The notes under the pieces: generated by a model
Databases searched by the model: none
What the model was told of the DNA's origin: nothing
The model's input: only the letters and a program-made list of their open reading frames with translations
Position numbers and translations under genes: made by a program
Shown: piece by piece, positions 45,243-57,835 of the stretch
Layout: every line of letters begins with the position of its first letter
Numbering within the stretch: position 1 is the stretch's first letter
DNA from: Leclercia adecarboxylata
GTDB lineage: Bacteria > Pseudomonadota > Gammaproteobacteria > Enterobacterales > Enterobacteriaceae
Assembly: GCA_901472455.1 (NCBI GenBank)
Contig: LR590464.1
Location: forward strand, 4,464,001 to 4,528,000
Direction: 5' to 3'
DNA length: 64,000 bases

Positions 45243-45619
45243 TCCTCTTCCCTGCTGCACATCGCAGCGGGGAATCTTCGGCGCCCGCCTCATTTTGCCT
45301 TACAATCTGTTATCCACGCTTTAACAAATAGTGCGTTTTTCCACATCAATTCATTCATGCAGTGGATGATTCGCCCTGCGATCGCACGAATAATCAAATT
45401 GTACTATCTTTATGATTTTCCTGAATATTAAGCGCTTTAACACGCTTCATACCTGCTTTTTTATTCCCTTCAGTTATAAAAACCCCGATGCTTAATACGT
45501 GATTTCATAGGAAACAATTAGCATGGTATTAATTTTTGCCGTTATTAGTGTATACTTGATTTTGTGATGAGGGTCACGAAACGAAGACCCCAGTAAAGAA
45601 TATGACGAGGAAGATAATC
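45243..45619. promoter_or_regulatory. argR to yhcN intergenic region
   Basis: About 375 bp with no gene seen. A -10-like TATACT lies at 45551-45556, about 65 bp before the first yhcN-type start, and a GAGG ribosome binding site precedes that ATG. No clear argR terminator was found. Confidence 0.4.
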
Positions 45620-45885
45620 ATGAAAATCAAAACTACCGTAGCCACACTAAGCATTCTGTCTGTTCTGTCTTTCGGTGGCTTTTGCCGCCGATTCAATTAA
45701 CGCCGATCAGGCCCAGACCCGTGAATCTATCGGTACTGTCTCTGTCGGTGCAATCGGTACTTCTCCGATGGACATGAATCAGATGCTGAACAAAAAAGCG
45801 CAGGAACAGGGTGCCTCCTCCCTATCGCGTTATCGAAGCGCGTTCTGGTGACCACTGGCATGCTACTGCTGAGCTGTACAAATAA
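45620..45885 (+). CDS. yhcN: YhcN-like small periplasmic stress protein, copy 1 (two frame breaks)
   Basis: 87 residues after removing two extra bases (near 45680 and 45829), the E. coli YhcN length. A signal peptide ends near FGAFA; the mature DUF1471 domain starts ADSINADQAQ and ends GDHWHATAELYK. Without correction the frame stops at codon 18, so a plain ORF search misses the gene. E. coli YhcN responds to acid and peroxide stress. It is followed 113 bp later by a second family member. Confidence 0.85.
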
Positions 45886-45998
45886 GTCGTACCGAGCATT
45901 AACCGTAATACCCGTTATCTCTGTTCAACGACACCAGGCATAAAAATAGCAGCATAACCCTTCTCGCCGTTGAACGTGCCCTGTAAGGAGTAAAGACT

Positions 45999-46265
45999 AT
46001 GAACACGAAATTAATCATCGCCACCCTTGGTTTAGCTTCCGTTCTCTCATTTGGTGCCAGCGCAGCTGTGCATCAGGTCACCGCGGAGCAAGCGCAAGGT
46101 CTGCAATCACTGGGTAGCGTAGGCGTTACCGAAGTTGCCGGTTCGCCAATGGATGTCCGTCAGGCTCTGGCAGCAAAAGCAGAAAAAGCAGGCGCCAGCA
46201 GCTATCGCATCACCGAACTGAATACAGGTGACCACTGGCATGCCACGGCCGAGCTGTACAAATAA
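45999..46265 (+). CDS. YhcN-like small periplasmic stress protein, copy 2
   Basis: An intact 88-residue DUF1471 protein starting MNTKLIIATLGLASVLSFGA, with a signal peptide cleaved near SAA. Its last 11 residues are the same as those of copy 1, while the first half differs. It has its own AAGGAG ribosome binding site and a strong terminator after it. Family members (BhsA, YhcN, McbA) are linked to stress and biofilm control. Confidence 0.9.
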   Translation: MNTKLIIATLGLASVLSFGASAAVHQVTAEQAQGLQSLGSVGVTEVAGSPMDVRQALAAKAEKAGASSYRITELNTGDHWHATAELYK

Positions 46266-46291
46266 ACCCTCGTCGTATTGACCTACGACTT

Positions 46292-46320
46292 GCCCCTGCC
46301 TCGCAGGGGCTTTTTTTTTT
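46292..46320 (+). terminator. Terminator after the yhcN pair
   Basis: Stem GCCCCTGC/GCAGGGGC with a 3-base loop and ten Ts. Ends the plus-strand transcript ahead of the convergent yhcO. Confidence 0.95.
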
Positions 46321-46325
46321 GCCTT

Positions 46326-46599
46326 TTACGGGCGAACGTTAAAGCGAATCTGACCTTCCAGCTCTTCTTCTGCTTCATCAAACAGCAGGATCAGCGCCCC
46401 CAAAGCGCCTGCGCAGCTTCTCCGGTAAATGGGTAAACTCGATTTCAAGCGGCAGCGGCAGTTGATTACCGGTGACGATCTCCCAGAGAGAATCCAGGTC
46501 CGTCACACTCTCTCGCGCGATGCCAAAGGTACGTGAAAACTCACGGTAAAAGTCTTCCTGACTGTCGATTTCATCAAAATCAAACGTATAAATATTCAT
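46326..46599 (-). CDS. yhcO: Barstar-family protein YhcO (one frame break)
   Basis: 90 residues after correction, the E. coli length. It starts [20 protein letters not shown] and has the barstar-like [10 protein letters not shown] segment. An extra G in the run at 46397-46401 breaks the frame after RRRFG; the corrected end is [20 protein letters not shown]. Barstar homologues inhibit RNases, but no barnase-like gene is adjacent and the partner is unknown. Confidence 0.9.
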
Positions 46600-46644
46600 T
46601 TCCCGCCACCCCGTCCAGGCGGGCGGCTGATGCCGCCCTGTCGA

Positions 46645-48100
46645 TTATAATCCCCCGATATGCAGGGTTTTCACTTCCAGGAACTCCTCCAGTCCCAGCA
46701 CAGACCCTTCACGACCCAGCCCCGACTCTTTCACTCCGCCAAATGGACCCAGTTCAGTGGAGACCGCGCATTCGTTAATTCCGATCATTCCGCTCTCAAT
46801 AGCCTGCGAGACGCGGAACACCCGCTGCAGATTCTGGGTGTAGAAATAGGCGGCCAGACCGAACGGCGTATTGTTGGCGCGCTGAATCACCTCCTCTTCT
46901 GAGGTAAAACGAAAGCAGGCCGCAACAGGTCCAAAGGTCTCTTCGCTGGCCAGCGCCATCCCTTCATGGCAATCGCCCAGCACTGTCGGCTGCCAGAAGT
47001 TGCCCCCCAGATCGTGCGCTTTTGCCGCCTGCCAGAATTGTTGCCCCTTTGGCGACGGCGTCCTCGACATGCTCGCGCACTTTTTTCACTGCGGCAGGCT
47101 CAATCAGCGGCCCGACAACGGTGCCCTCCTCCAGACCGTTACCCACTTTTAAGTCGTTCACGGCAGCGGCGAGCTGGCTGACAAAGGCGTCATACACCGA
47201 CTCCTGAATATAGAAGCGGTTAACGCTGACGCAGACCTGGCCGGCGTTGCGGAATTTATTGGCGATGGCCCCTTTCACCGCGGCATCAATATCGGCATCC
47301 TCAAAGACGATATAAGGCGCATTACCGCCCAGCTCCATCGAGACTTTTTTCATGGTCTCGGCGGCATTGCGTACCAGCGTTTTTCCTACCGCCGTCGAGC
47401 CGGTAAAGGAGATTTTTCGCACCTCATGGCTGGCCATGATCGCATCGCTTATCTGAGAGGTATTGCCTGCGACCGCGTTGAGTACGCCGTCCGGGACGCC
47501 CGCCTTTTTGGCGAGGGTAAGTAATGCAAAGGCGCTGAGCGGCGTGTTGTTGGCCGGTTTGATCACCCCGGTACAGCCTGCGGCCAGCGCCGGGCCGAGC
47601 TTGCGGGTCAGCATCGCCATCGGGAAATTCCACGGTGTGATTGCCGCCACCACGCCAACCGGTTCGCGGGTGGCCAGAATGCGGGAGCCAGGTTTAACCG
47701 GAGGAATGATTTCACCGTTAGCGCGTTTGGCCTGCTCGGCGAACCACTGTATAAAGCTGGCCGCGTACTCCACCTCGCCTTCCGCCTCTTTCAGCGGCTT
47801 GCCCTGCTCGGTGGTCATCAGTTGTCCAAGCCACTGCTTGTTCTCAATGATTAATTCATACCAGCGATAGAGGATGGCCGAGCGCTCTTTGGCGGTTTTC
47901 GCACGCCACGCCGGGAAAGCACGGCTGGCGGCGGCGATAGCCTCTTCGGTCTCTTTGGTGCCGGCTTTTGCTACTTTGGCGATCACCTCGCCGGTGGCCG
48001 GATTTACGACATCAAATGTGGTATCGAGCGTTTTCCATACACCATCGACCAAATATCCTGTCTGAAATAGCGCACTGTCCTGAAGAGCCTGGGTCGTCAT
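46645..48100 (-). CDS. NAD(P)-dependent aldehyde dehydrogenase, succinate-semialdehyde type (one frame break)
   Basis: 484 residues after removing one extra A in the run at 47020-47023. ALDH-superfamily motifs are intact: the cofactor region ITPWNFPMAMLTRKLGPALA, GSTAVGKTL, the general base Glu in SMELGGNAP and the catalytic Cys in FRNAGQVCVSVNRF. The C-terminal half ends FGGVKESGLGREGSVLG. It is closest in pattern to GabD-type succinate-semialdehyde dehydrogenases; the true substrate is unknown. It stands alone between yhcO and aaeB, where E. coli has no such gene. No regulator or transporter accompanies it except the aae genes. Confidence 0.9.
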
Positions 48101-48147
48101 GTATCCTCCCGTCCGGGTTTAAGTACTTGCCAGGATAAGTATAGTCA

Positions 48148-48178
48148 CAAAAAAACCGACGCTTACGGCGTCGGTTTT
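48148..48178 (-). terminator. aaeB rho-independent terminator
   Basis: Stem ACCGACGC/GCGTCGGT, followed on the minus strand by a run of seven Ts, between aaeB and the downstream aldehyde dehydrogenase gene. The latter therefore probably has its own promoter. Confidence 0.9.
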
Positions 48179-48186
48179 CAGGAGGA

Positions 48187-50157
48187 TCAGCTGTCGGTGA
48201 GCGCATTCTGGTAGCGATGCAGCATTCCCACCAGCCGCTGCACCGGTTCGGTCACCTGTCGCGGTGCCTCCCAGATGCGCAGTTTTTCCTGGTAGATGTC
48301 CAGCTCTGCCAGCAGCTGGGTAAAGTAACGTCGCCGCTTATCATCGCTGGAGGCCGAAATGACATGATCGGCGGTGCGTCGCAGCTGGCGGTGGAATGCA
48401 GAGAGATCGTCATTGACCGGCACCGGTGCATTGCGCAGGCGCTGATGGGCGATGATCAGGGTCAGCGCCAGCCGGAACTTCGCAATATCGCCCGGGAATT
48501 TGTTCAGCAGTAAAAACAGCTGCTGGTAGAGCGCGGGCAGATGATTCTCTTTACGCCGGGCGGTGTTGGTGGTCATCGCTGAAACAGCCGCGGAAACAAA
48601 CTGGTTCAGCAGCACGCGTCCGGTGCGGGCCTGAGAGTTATCGCGCACCAGCAGAATGACCATCATCGCGAGGAAACAGCCAACAATCTGCCCCAGCGCG
48701 CTGTCGAGAAACTGGCTGAAGTGAAACGTCATCGGGTTATCCAGCACAAGAATATTGATGGTGCTGGCCAGCGCCCCAAGCGAACCCAGACGTCGCTTCT
48801 GCACCTCTATACCAATAAAGAAGGCCATCACGGCAAGACTGATACAGAGCAACAGCATGCTTTGCTGGGTCGAGGGCAGAACCACCAGGAAATAGAAGGC
48901 GCCAAGCGGCAGTGCCGCCAGGGTTCCGTACAGAAAATCGAGCGCCACCATCCGCGGGTTAGGCAGACGCATGGCCAGCGAGGTGACCACAGCAATCATC
49001 ACCATGGCACCGCTGCCGGAAGTCCAGCCGGTCCACAGCCAGAACAGCGTCCCCAGCATACAGGCGAGCGTGGGTGCGCCAGAAGTTGACCATCGCATGG
49101 TGACGTTCTGCCGATTCGGCTTTGACCACCACCTCGCCCTGCAGCACCTCCTCTTCGGTGGGCGCTGATTTTGGTATTGCCGATCACACCACGTTTGAGC
49201 AGCAGATAACGCGTCGCCGCGCCAACCCAGGTATAGATCGTCACCGGAGTGTCGCGTTCACCGGTCCAGGCGATGACACGCCGCATACGTTTGAGCTGTT
49301 TATGCACATCCTGAACGGTGGCGACGGGGGTAGCAAACTGTTTCCCGGAAAGTCTCCGTGATCGCCTCGGGACGCGTGTTCTGGATAAGATAAGTTTCGC
49401 AGGCCTGGGTGATCAGGGTTAAGGAGACGGTATTGATCGCCTTCAGACGGCGATTCGCCCGCGACCAGCGCGACGACTCCATATTGAGGTTGCTGCGCAT
49501 CCCTTCCAGCGCGGTGGTACGACGCACCAGCGCGCTCCAGGCGTTATCAACCTCTTCACTGTCGCCATGCTTAATGCACAGTTGCATCAGCTGATACTGG
49601 GCGACGATCAGCGCGTCCAGCTCGCGATCCACCTCCTGCTTAATGGAGCGTGGGGAGAAGAGCAGATCCGCCACGATCGCACAGACGATCCCCATGACAA
49701 TCTCACTGCAGCGCTCCACGGCAAACTGTGGCGTCAGCAGCGGGTTGGCCTCGATGGTGATAATAATGATCAGCGCCGTATAGCCAGAAAGCCCCCAGGC
49801 ATAGGAGTTTTCCACCCGCACCAGGGAGGAGATCCAGGTGCAGAAACCGGCCCAGATACAACATACCATCAGCATCAGCAGCGGGGTACGGATCATCAGA
49901 ATAACGATGGTCAGCGCGGCGATACAGCCGATAAAGGTGCCGACGATACGTAGCATCCCGCGATAGCGAATGGCACCTGAGTAAGGTTCACCCCCTGCTG
50001 CAAATGCCGGGCCTGCGGCGACAATCGCCGCGGTCAGCACCGCCCAGCGGGGTGTTTCCAGTTGAAAGTGAAAGCCGACAAACAGCGCCAGCACGATGGC
50101 GAAGGCCAGCTTAATCGCAAAGCGCAGGTGCTGGTTGGCGATGGAGAAGATGCCCAT
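48187..50157 (-). CDS. aaeB: Aromatic carboxylic acid efflux protein AaeB (three frame breaks)
   Basis: 655 residues after correction, the E. coli length. A FUSC-family inner-membrane protein with two sets of membrane helices separated by cytoplasmic segments. The first half starts [20 protein letters not shown]; the second half has [20 protein letters not shown] and ends [11 protein letters not shown]. Three extra bases, near 49342, 49161 and 49073, break the frame around the central cytoplasmic segment. With AaeA it exports hydroxybenzoates. Confidence 0.94.
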
Positions 50158-50162
50158 GGCGA

Positions 50163-51095
50163 TTAACCAAACTCACGCAGGCGGTGGGCGATTTTGCGGA
50201 ACAGCGAGTCATGGCTGGCATCCCGATCTTTCTCACCGGTGATCACCACGGTGGCGGTGGTCCCCGCAGGCCACAGGTTGCCCTGCTGATCGTCAAGACG
50301 AATACGTACCGGCACGCGCTGCGCCAGACGCACCCACTCCAGATTGGAATCGACGGTGGCCATCCCTTTGCTGTCACGGGTGGCGCTGGAGTTGGTCACC
50401 CCTGCTGCCACGCTATCAACCGTCCCTTTCAGTACACGGTTACTGCCAAGCGGGGTGATCTCTACCCGATAGCCAGGACGGACGTTCTCCAGCTTAGTCT
50501 CTTCCATATAGGCGAGGACATAAAAAGAGTGCTGTTTGACCAGAGCCACGGCGGTGGAACCGCGAGTAATAAATTCGCCGGTGTAGACGTTGAGGTTGGT
50601 CACCCAGCCGTCAGACGGGGCGCGGATCACGGTACGCTCAAGATCGAGCTTCGCCAGATCGCGTGTGGCTTCGGCCTTCGCCATCTGATGCAGGACCGTT
50701 TGCAGCACGTTATTGGACTGGTCGATCTCCTCGCGGGACATCGCCTGAATCCCCAGCTTATTACGGCGCCCTGCCTCACGGCGTTTTTCCGCGGCCAGTG
50801 CCTGGTAGTAGGAGACATCCGCTTCCGCTTCTTCCAGCGCTTTCTGGTAGCGGGGCTGGTCAATGGTGAAGAGCACCTGATCCTTCTTCACCAACTGGTT
50901 ATCATGCACATTGACGGCAGTGATCAGTCCCGCCACATCCGGGGCGATCGCGACGATGTCGGCACTAAAGCGTGCGTCACGCGTCCATGGCGACTCAGTG
51001 TAGTAAACCCACGCGCGAAAAATAGCGATGAACGCGAGGATGACCAGCGCCACAGTAATGGCGGTACGGGAGATTTTTCTTGTTAGCGTTTTCAC
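50163..51095 (-). CDS. aaeA: Aromatic carboxylic acid efflux membrane-fusion protein AaeA
   Basis: A 310-residue HlyD-type periplasmic adaptor, the E. coli length. N-terminal membrane helix (about residues 12-30), a biotinyl-lipoyl-like domain ([20 protein letters not shown]), a coiled-coil hairpin and a beta-barrel ([20 protein letters not shown]). The start is read as GTG at 51095 ([13 protein letters not shown]); an ATG 30 codons upstream would run into aaeX. It lies 5 bp before aaeB and 7 bp after aaeX. Intact. Confidence 0.95.
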   Translation of the reverse strand: MKTLTRKISRTAITVALVILAFIAIFRAWVYYTESPWTRDARFSADIVAIAPDVAGLITAVNVHDNQLVKKDQVLFTIDQPRYQKALEEAEADVSYYQALAAEKRREAGRRNKLGIQAMSREEIDQSNNVLQTVLHQMAKAEATRDLAKLDLERTVIRAPSDGWVTNLNVYTGEFITRGSTAVALVKQHSFYVLAYMEETKLENVRPGYRVEITPLGSNRVLKGTVDSVAAGVTNSSATRDSKGMATVDSNLEWVRLAQRVPVRIRLDDQQGNLWPAGTTATVVITGEKDRDASHDSLFRKIAHRLREFG

Positions 51096-51102
51096 ATCAA
51101 CC

Positions 51103-51306
51103 TCAAACAAACAAGCGCGATACCAGATAGAACAGGCAGCAATACAGCGCAGAATTGAACAATGCAGGGTGCCAGACGAAATCATAGATCCCGGTCGGAG
51201 CCAGCACCTTTCGCACCAGCCAAAAAATCGCCAGTGATAAAAGAAGTTCGAAGAATATCGGTGGGAACGACAATCCGAACACCACGATAACGGGAAACAG
51301 ACTCAT
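51103..51306 (-). CDS. aaeX: AaeX, small membrane protein of the aae operon
   Basis: A 67-residue DUF1656 protein with two membrane segments, starting [18 protein letters not shown]. It is the first gene of the minus-strand aaeXAB operon, read divergently from aaeR across 176 bp. Role unknown; consistently linked with AaeAB-type pumps. Confidence 0.93.
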   Translation of the reverse strand: MSLFPVIVVFGLSFPPIFFELLLSLAIFWLVRKVLAPTGIYDFVWHPALFNSALYCCLFYLVSRLFV

Positions 51307-51482
51307 GTTGACCTTGATTAGTGCGAGCAGGCGAAAGAATTATTCAGCATACGGCACCGCAGAAGGGGCAAGAGAAGCCGGGCGGCGTGGCGTAGCTATA
51401 ATGTATAAATAATATATTAGCGTAACTGTTATGCTGTTATCTATCATATGTGATCTAAATCACTTTTAAGCCAGAGTGAACA
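51307..51482. promoter_or_regulatory. aaeX/aaeR divergent promoter region
   Basis: 176 bp holding promoters for both directions. An AT-rich stretch (51395-51470) includes TATAATGTATAAATAATATA-type sequence. As a LysR-regulated divergent region it should contain AaeR sites, but I cannot place them. Confidence 0.5.
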
Positions 51483-52410
51483 ATGGAACGTCTAAAACGA
51501 ATGTCAGTTTTTGCCAAAGTCGTTGAGCTGGGTTCTTTTACCGCCGCGGCAAGGCAACTGCAGATGAGCGTCTCGTCAATCAGTCAGACCGTCGCCAAAC
51601 TGGAAGATGACCTCCAGGTAAAGCTCCTCAACCGCAGCACCCGCAGCCTCGGCCTGACCGAAGCAGGCAAAATTTATTATCAGGGCTGTCGGCGAATGCT
51701 GTATGAGGCCCCAGGCGGTGCATGAGCAACTCTACGCCTTTAATAACACCCCCATCGGCACCCTGCGTATCGGCTGCTCTTCAACTATGGCACAAAATGT
51801 CCTGGCCGAAATGACCGCCGAGATGTTGCAGGAGTAATCCGGGTCCTGACGGTTAATCTGGTCACCGGCATTCCGCCCCGGATCTGATTGCCCGATGGCT
51901 GGATGTGGTGATCCGCGTCGGGGCGTTGCAGGACTCCAGCCTCTTCTCTCCGCCGTCTGGGCAGTATGCCGATGGTGGTATGCGCGGCGAAAAAGTATCT
52001 CGCCCAGAGCGGGGATCCGGAGAAACCGGCGATCTCAGCAATCACGCCTGGCTGGAGTACAGCGTGCCGCCCGGATAATGAATTTGAACTGGTCGCGCCG
52101 GAAGGGTTATCCACCAAACTGCTGCCGCAGGGGCGTTTTGTCACCAACGATCCGATGACCATCTCCCGCTGGCTGGTGGCCGGGGCCGGGATCGCCCTAC
52201 GTTCCGCTGATGTGGGTGATCAATGAGATCAACAGCGTGAGCTGGAGATCCTCTTCCCACGCTATCAATCGGATCCACGTCCGGTGTATGCGGTCTATAC
52301 CGAAAAGGACAAGCTGCCCGCTGAAGGTGCAGGTGTGCATTAACTATCTGACCGATTATTTCGTGCAGGTGGCGGCGCTGTTTCAGGAGATGCGGGCAAG
52401 GAAGGAGTAG
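51483..52410 (+). CDS. aaeR: LysR-family regulator AaeR, badly frame-broken
   Basis: About 309 codons of AaeR sequence spread over all three frames. The N-terminal winged helix (MERLKRMSVFAKVVELGSF...) is intact to about residue 72. The effector domain is recognisable in pieces: AFNNTPIGTLRIGCSSTMAQ, VRVGALQDSSLF-type, NEFELVAPEGLSTKL, FVTNDPMTISRWLVAGAGIA, MWVINEIN and LTDYFVQVAALFQEM. I count about ten single-base indels between 51710 and 52325, far denser than in neighbours. Each piece conserves the AaeR residues, so sequence error is likeliest, but a true pseudogene cannot be excluded. In E. coli AaeR activates aaeXAB with aromatic acids. Confidence 0.8.
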
Positions 52411-52415
52411 TCTGT

Positions 52416-52440
52416 TGCCCTCTCCCACAGGGAGAGGGCA
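52416..52440. repeat. Palindromic repeat between aaeR and tldD
   Basis: A perfect 11-bp stem TGCCCTCTCCC with an ACA loop between two convergent genes. It has the CCCTCTCCC...GGGAGAGGG core of an intergenic repeat frequent in Enterobacter-like genomes and may also act as a shared terminator. Confidence 0.7.
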
Positions 52441-52455
52441 TGTCGAAAGGAGAAA

Positions 52456-53981
<1,526 letters not shown>

Positions 53982-53986
53982 TCAAA

Positions 53987-56900
53987 TCATTGCTGTGCAT
54001 CTTTACGCGGCTGGCGCAGCACTTCATTAATCTGCGGCTTATCGACCGGGCCAGTGATGTGGTAGCGCAGAATGGAGACTTTACTCCACAGCGGCCCCAG
54101 CACTTTACTGGCGGCAAACCACCGCCGCGCCGACGATCGGATTAACGGCAAAGGCCGCTGCCACGCCGACGGTGGCGGAAATTTCCGGTGCCACTACCGC
54201 TTCCATATCCAGCTCGCGGCGCACCAGATTGACGGAGCCTTTCATGGCGATATCCGCTTCCAGTCCGTCCACCAGAGTATCATCAGTGTGCAACACCCCA
54301 TCTTTGATCCACGCGGTACTGCGAATCGAGTCGAAGTAGAACCCTTCGCTGAAGGTATCGTTGAAGTCGAAGCGCAGCTTACGCAGCAGGGCGTCGAAGC
54401 TGAGCAGACGCAGCAGTTGGCCCGCATGGCCGGTGCTCAGATCGGCTATTTCACCTTTGCCCAGCCGGGTCTTAAGGATGCCGTTCAGCGAGGCTTCGTC
54501 AGGCTTCCACGGCTGGTCGCGCCAGTGCAGATCGTAGTCGAGATCAAACGACGACCCGCGAATCGGAGTAGTGATACCGAAATAGTTCGATGCCGCATCC
54601 AGCTTGTTGCCTTTGAGTTGCCCTTTCAGTGAGGTGCGCTGCTCCCCGGCACCGTTCACCCACTCGCCGTTGGCGGTCAGGCGGCCGAAGCCGGTATCAA
54701 TCAGCCCGCCCGCCAGAGTCAGGGTGTTGCCCTTGATGGTGAAAATCACCATCGATACGGCCATATTTCTGTCCCCATAACCAGCACTCGGCACAGCGCA
54801 GCTGTAAATCAGGCCAGCCGCTGAAATTGACCTGTGTGGTGCTGGCTAATGGCGAAACCGTGTTGCCTTTCCCGGTGGTGGCGGTGCCCGGGTTGTAATA
54901 GAGATAGCGGATCGCCGCCTGCCATGGCGCAGTGTCGCGCATCAGCAGGGTGGCGTTGATTTCCCGTCCCTGCGCCTCAACGCTTGAGCCGTTCAGGGTA
55001 GGCTGCGTGACAATGCTCAGGTTATTCCACTGCTGCCCACCCAGCGTCAGCGCGGGAGTGCGCACCGTGATGTGCTGCGGGAACTGCACTGAGTCATCTA
55101 CATTTTCCCCAACGCCACGCTGGAACAGTGCTAACCACTCGGCACCGTCCATTGGCGGCAGGTTGAGTTCAACACCTGCCTGTTCCGGCAGTGGCGGCAG
55201 CGTGCGACTGTCGGAGGTCCAGATGGCGCGATCGAGCGTCAGCCTGCGGTTCAGCAGCCAGCGGCTGTTAAAGTGGTTTTTGCCGCCCGCATTGCCCGTC
55301 AGGGTAAAGCTGTTGAGATCCCCGTCGACGTTCACTTTTACTGGCAGCAGTTCGCCCGCCGGTTTGTCCAGCGGAGATGGCAGATCGCTGCTGACGTTCT
55401 TCAGATCGCCGCTGAGATCAACCTTGTAATGGGCATCACCCCGATAAGGCAGCTCAATGGCGACCTTACCGTTCCACGGCAAGCGGCCACCCAGAGACTG
55501 ACTGAGCGTTTTTGGCAGCACGTCCAACCGAGACGGCTGCCAACTGGCATCCAGATTGATCCCCACCTGATAGGCCTTCTCGCCTTCTGTGGTGGAGAAG
55601 TCGATATTCAGCGGCTGATTGAACCAGCTTGCCGTCAGCGGCCCGCTTTTCAGATCGCCATTCACGAAGCTGAACTGGCCGCTCAGATTGTTAATGCTGC
55701 TGTTCAGCGGCTTAATGAATAAGCTGTTATTTTTCAGCCTGACGTCGCCTTCGGCGGTGGTCATGGTACCGTCCAGCGGGATATCCAGATGTAAGCGAGC
55801 ATTCACATCACCATCCAACTGGAGCTGCTTAAGGGTGGCACCCAGTGAATCATCCAGCGGCGTCTCGTCAAAGTACGGCCCAACGGCTTTTCCTGGCCCG
55901 TTGATATCGGCGTCGATCAGCAGTTTTTCTTTCGAATAGTCCGGGATCACCGCGGTCAGGTTACTGGCCTTCACCCCGCCCAGCGCGACGCCGTCGGTCT
56001 TCATCCATAACCCGTCATTGATAAAGTTAAGTTCAATATCGAGGTTTTTTCAGGGCTGGCCAGTCAGGCTGGAAGGCATAGGTGGCGTTGCGTAACGGCA
56101 CCAGAACCTGGAACTGACCTTCGTTGTGCTTGTAGGGGAAGAGGTGTGGGTTGCCACCATAGGCCAGGGTGGCGTTATCCGCCTGTCCGCCCTGAATAGC
56201 ACCGCTCAGGTAATCCACCAGCGCTTTGCCCATCAGGTTTTCAGGAAAATAGCGCCAGGCCTGCGACCCGTCGTCGGTGCTTATGCCCGCCAGGATCCCC
56301 AGCCAGGGTTCATCACCCGCCGGTTGCAGATAGCGGAAACCACCCCGGGCATGCACCGCTTTGGCTTTGACGTCGATATTGCGTCCGTCGAGCTGGAATC
56401 CTTTCTCGTTTTTCAACCAATGAAGGGTTGCCGTGCCTTTCTCTACCTCCAGCGGAGCGCGGAAGACGGTTTCGTAAGGCATTTTTCGCATCATGGATGT
56501 GGGCCACCAGACGGCCATCTTCCCACGCTGCCTTCCAGAGTGCCGCTAAAATGCTCGGCACCCGGCAGCAGTTCCCACTGCTTCCAGGCGAGATCGGTCC
56601 ATGCGATGTTAAAGCGGGTTTTTTCCGTCGCCTGCAGTGGAATATCGAGGGCCAGGGCGTTAATCGCCCCAACCGGTTGGGTGGCCTGCCACACTTCGCC
56701 CAGCGAGGGGGGAGAGCTTCGCCGCGATAGTTCGCAGCCCTTCAAGGCCCGACAGTTCCAGATTGCTGGCACGAATACGTAGCTCGTCGCTGCGTTTGTT
56801 GTTGGCACCGCCAACGTCCTGCGCCGGGATCCAGGCCAGCGACAACGCGCCGCGCGGCCACGCCTTATCGTCCATCGTAATACGGGTATCCGGGATGGCG

Positions 56901-57790
56901 AACTGCCAGCCCTCTTTCTCGCGGGTAACGTGCGCAGTCAGGTTATCAACCGAAAGCTGATGCTGACGCGCCTTACCCGGCCAGCTGGCGCCCCCCTGCT
57001 TCAGCCAGATATCGCCGCTGGCGAACTCGCCGTTGGAGAGGGTCATCCACCCTTCAATACTGAAACGCGCGGTTTCCAGCTGCATATTCTGCTGTAGCCA
57101 CTCACCCAGCCAGGGTTTGACGTCTACGTCATCGGCCTGCATCCACACTTTGCCGTTATTCAGCAGGCCATTGTCGTCACGCAGATCCATCCGCACCTGC
57201 ATCACGCCATGCTGCCCGTTCAGGCTCGATAGGCTGACCTGGCCTTCCGCCCGATGCCGATCTTTGCCGTTAAGCCAGGTAAGCTGAGGGATTGCCAGTT
57301 CGGCGCGCTGCCCGGAAAGCGTGATAAAGCTGATTTCGCTGTCGCGCAGATCGAAGTGATCGAACTGGCGCAGGAACAGATCGCTGATGCGGTTGGCCTC
57401 GAAGCCTTCACCCTGGTCGTCGCTGCGTAGCGGAGTGTTGGTCAGAAACTGCAGTTGATAGAAGGTCAGATCGCGAAACTGCCAGCGCAGGTGCAGCAGG
57501 CTTTGCCATACGTCCAGCGCAAGGGTGACGCGCTTGATGTTAAGGTGGCCGCCGTCCTTCAGCTGCGCCTTGATGTCGCGCACTTCCAGCGTCGGGCCGA
57601 AGTTCTGCCAGCTCGCGTTGAGCTGGCTGGCCGCGACGGGCACACCGGTCGCGGATTCGATTTTCGCCAGCAGCTCAGGGCGCCAGCTGTCCAGATGCGG
57701 CAATATGAGACGCAGCCCGCTTACGAGCAGCGCGACAATCACGATCAGCGTTGCCCCTGTAAGCAATAAAATCCCCGGCAATCGCCTCAC
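53987..57790 (-). CDS. yhdP: YhdP, AsmA-like envelope lipid transport protein (six frame breaks)
   Basis: About 1265 residues after correction (E. coli 1266). An N-terminal membrane helix (about residues 6-28) is followed by a very long periplasmic beta-rich domain, with DUF3971 and AsmA_2-like regions, ending INEVLRQPRKDAQQ. YhdP and TamB/YdbH-type proteins carry phospholipids toward the outer membrane. Extra bases break the frame near 56709, 56523, 56484, 56048, 54744 and 54119; all six are insertions. It precedes tldD by 86 bp and is probably cotranscribed with it. Confidence 0.93.
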
Positions 57791-57835
57791 GCGTCTCTCC
57801 TTGTCAGCCGTTCTTGTCTCGCAGCACCCTGCGGA

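Noticed and set aside
46326-46599. yhcO as the antitoxin of a toxin-antitoxin pair
   Set aside because: The barstar fold is suggestive, but no toxin-like RNase gene flanks it; its neighbours are yhcN-type and aldehyde dehydrogenase genes.
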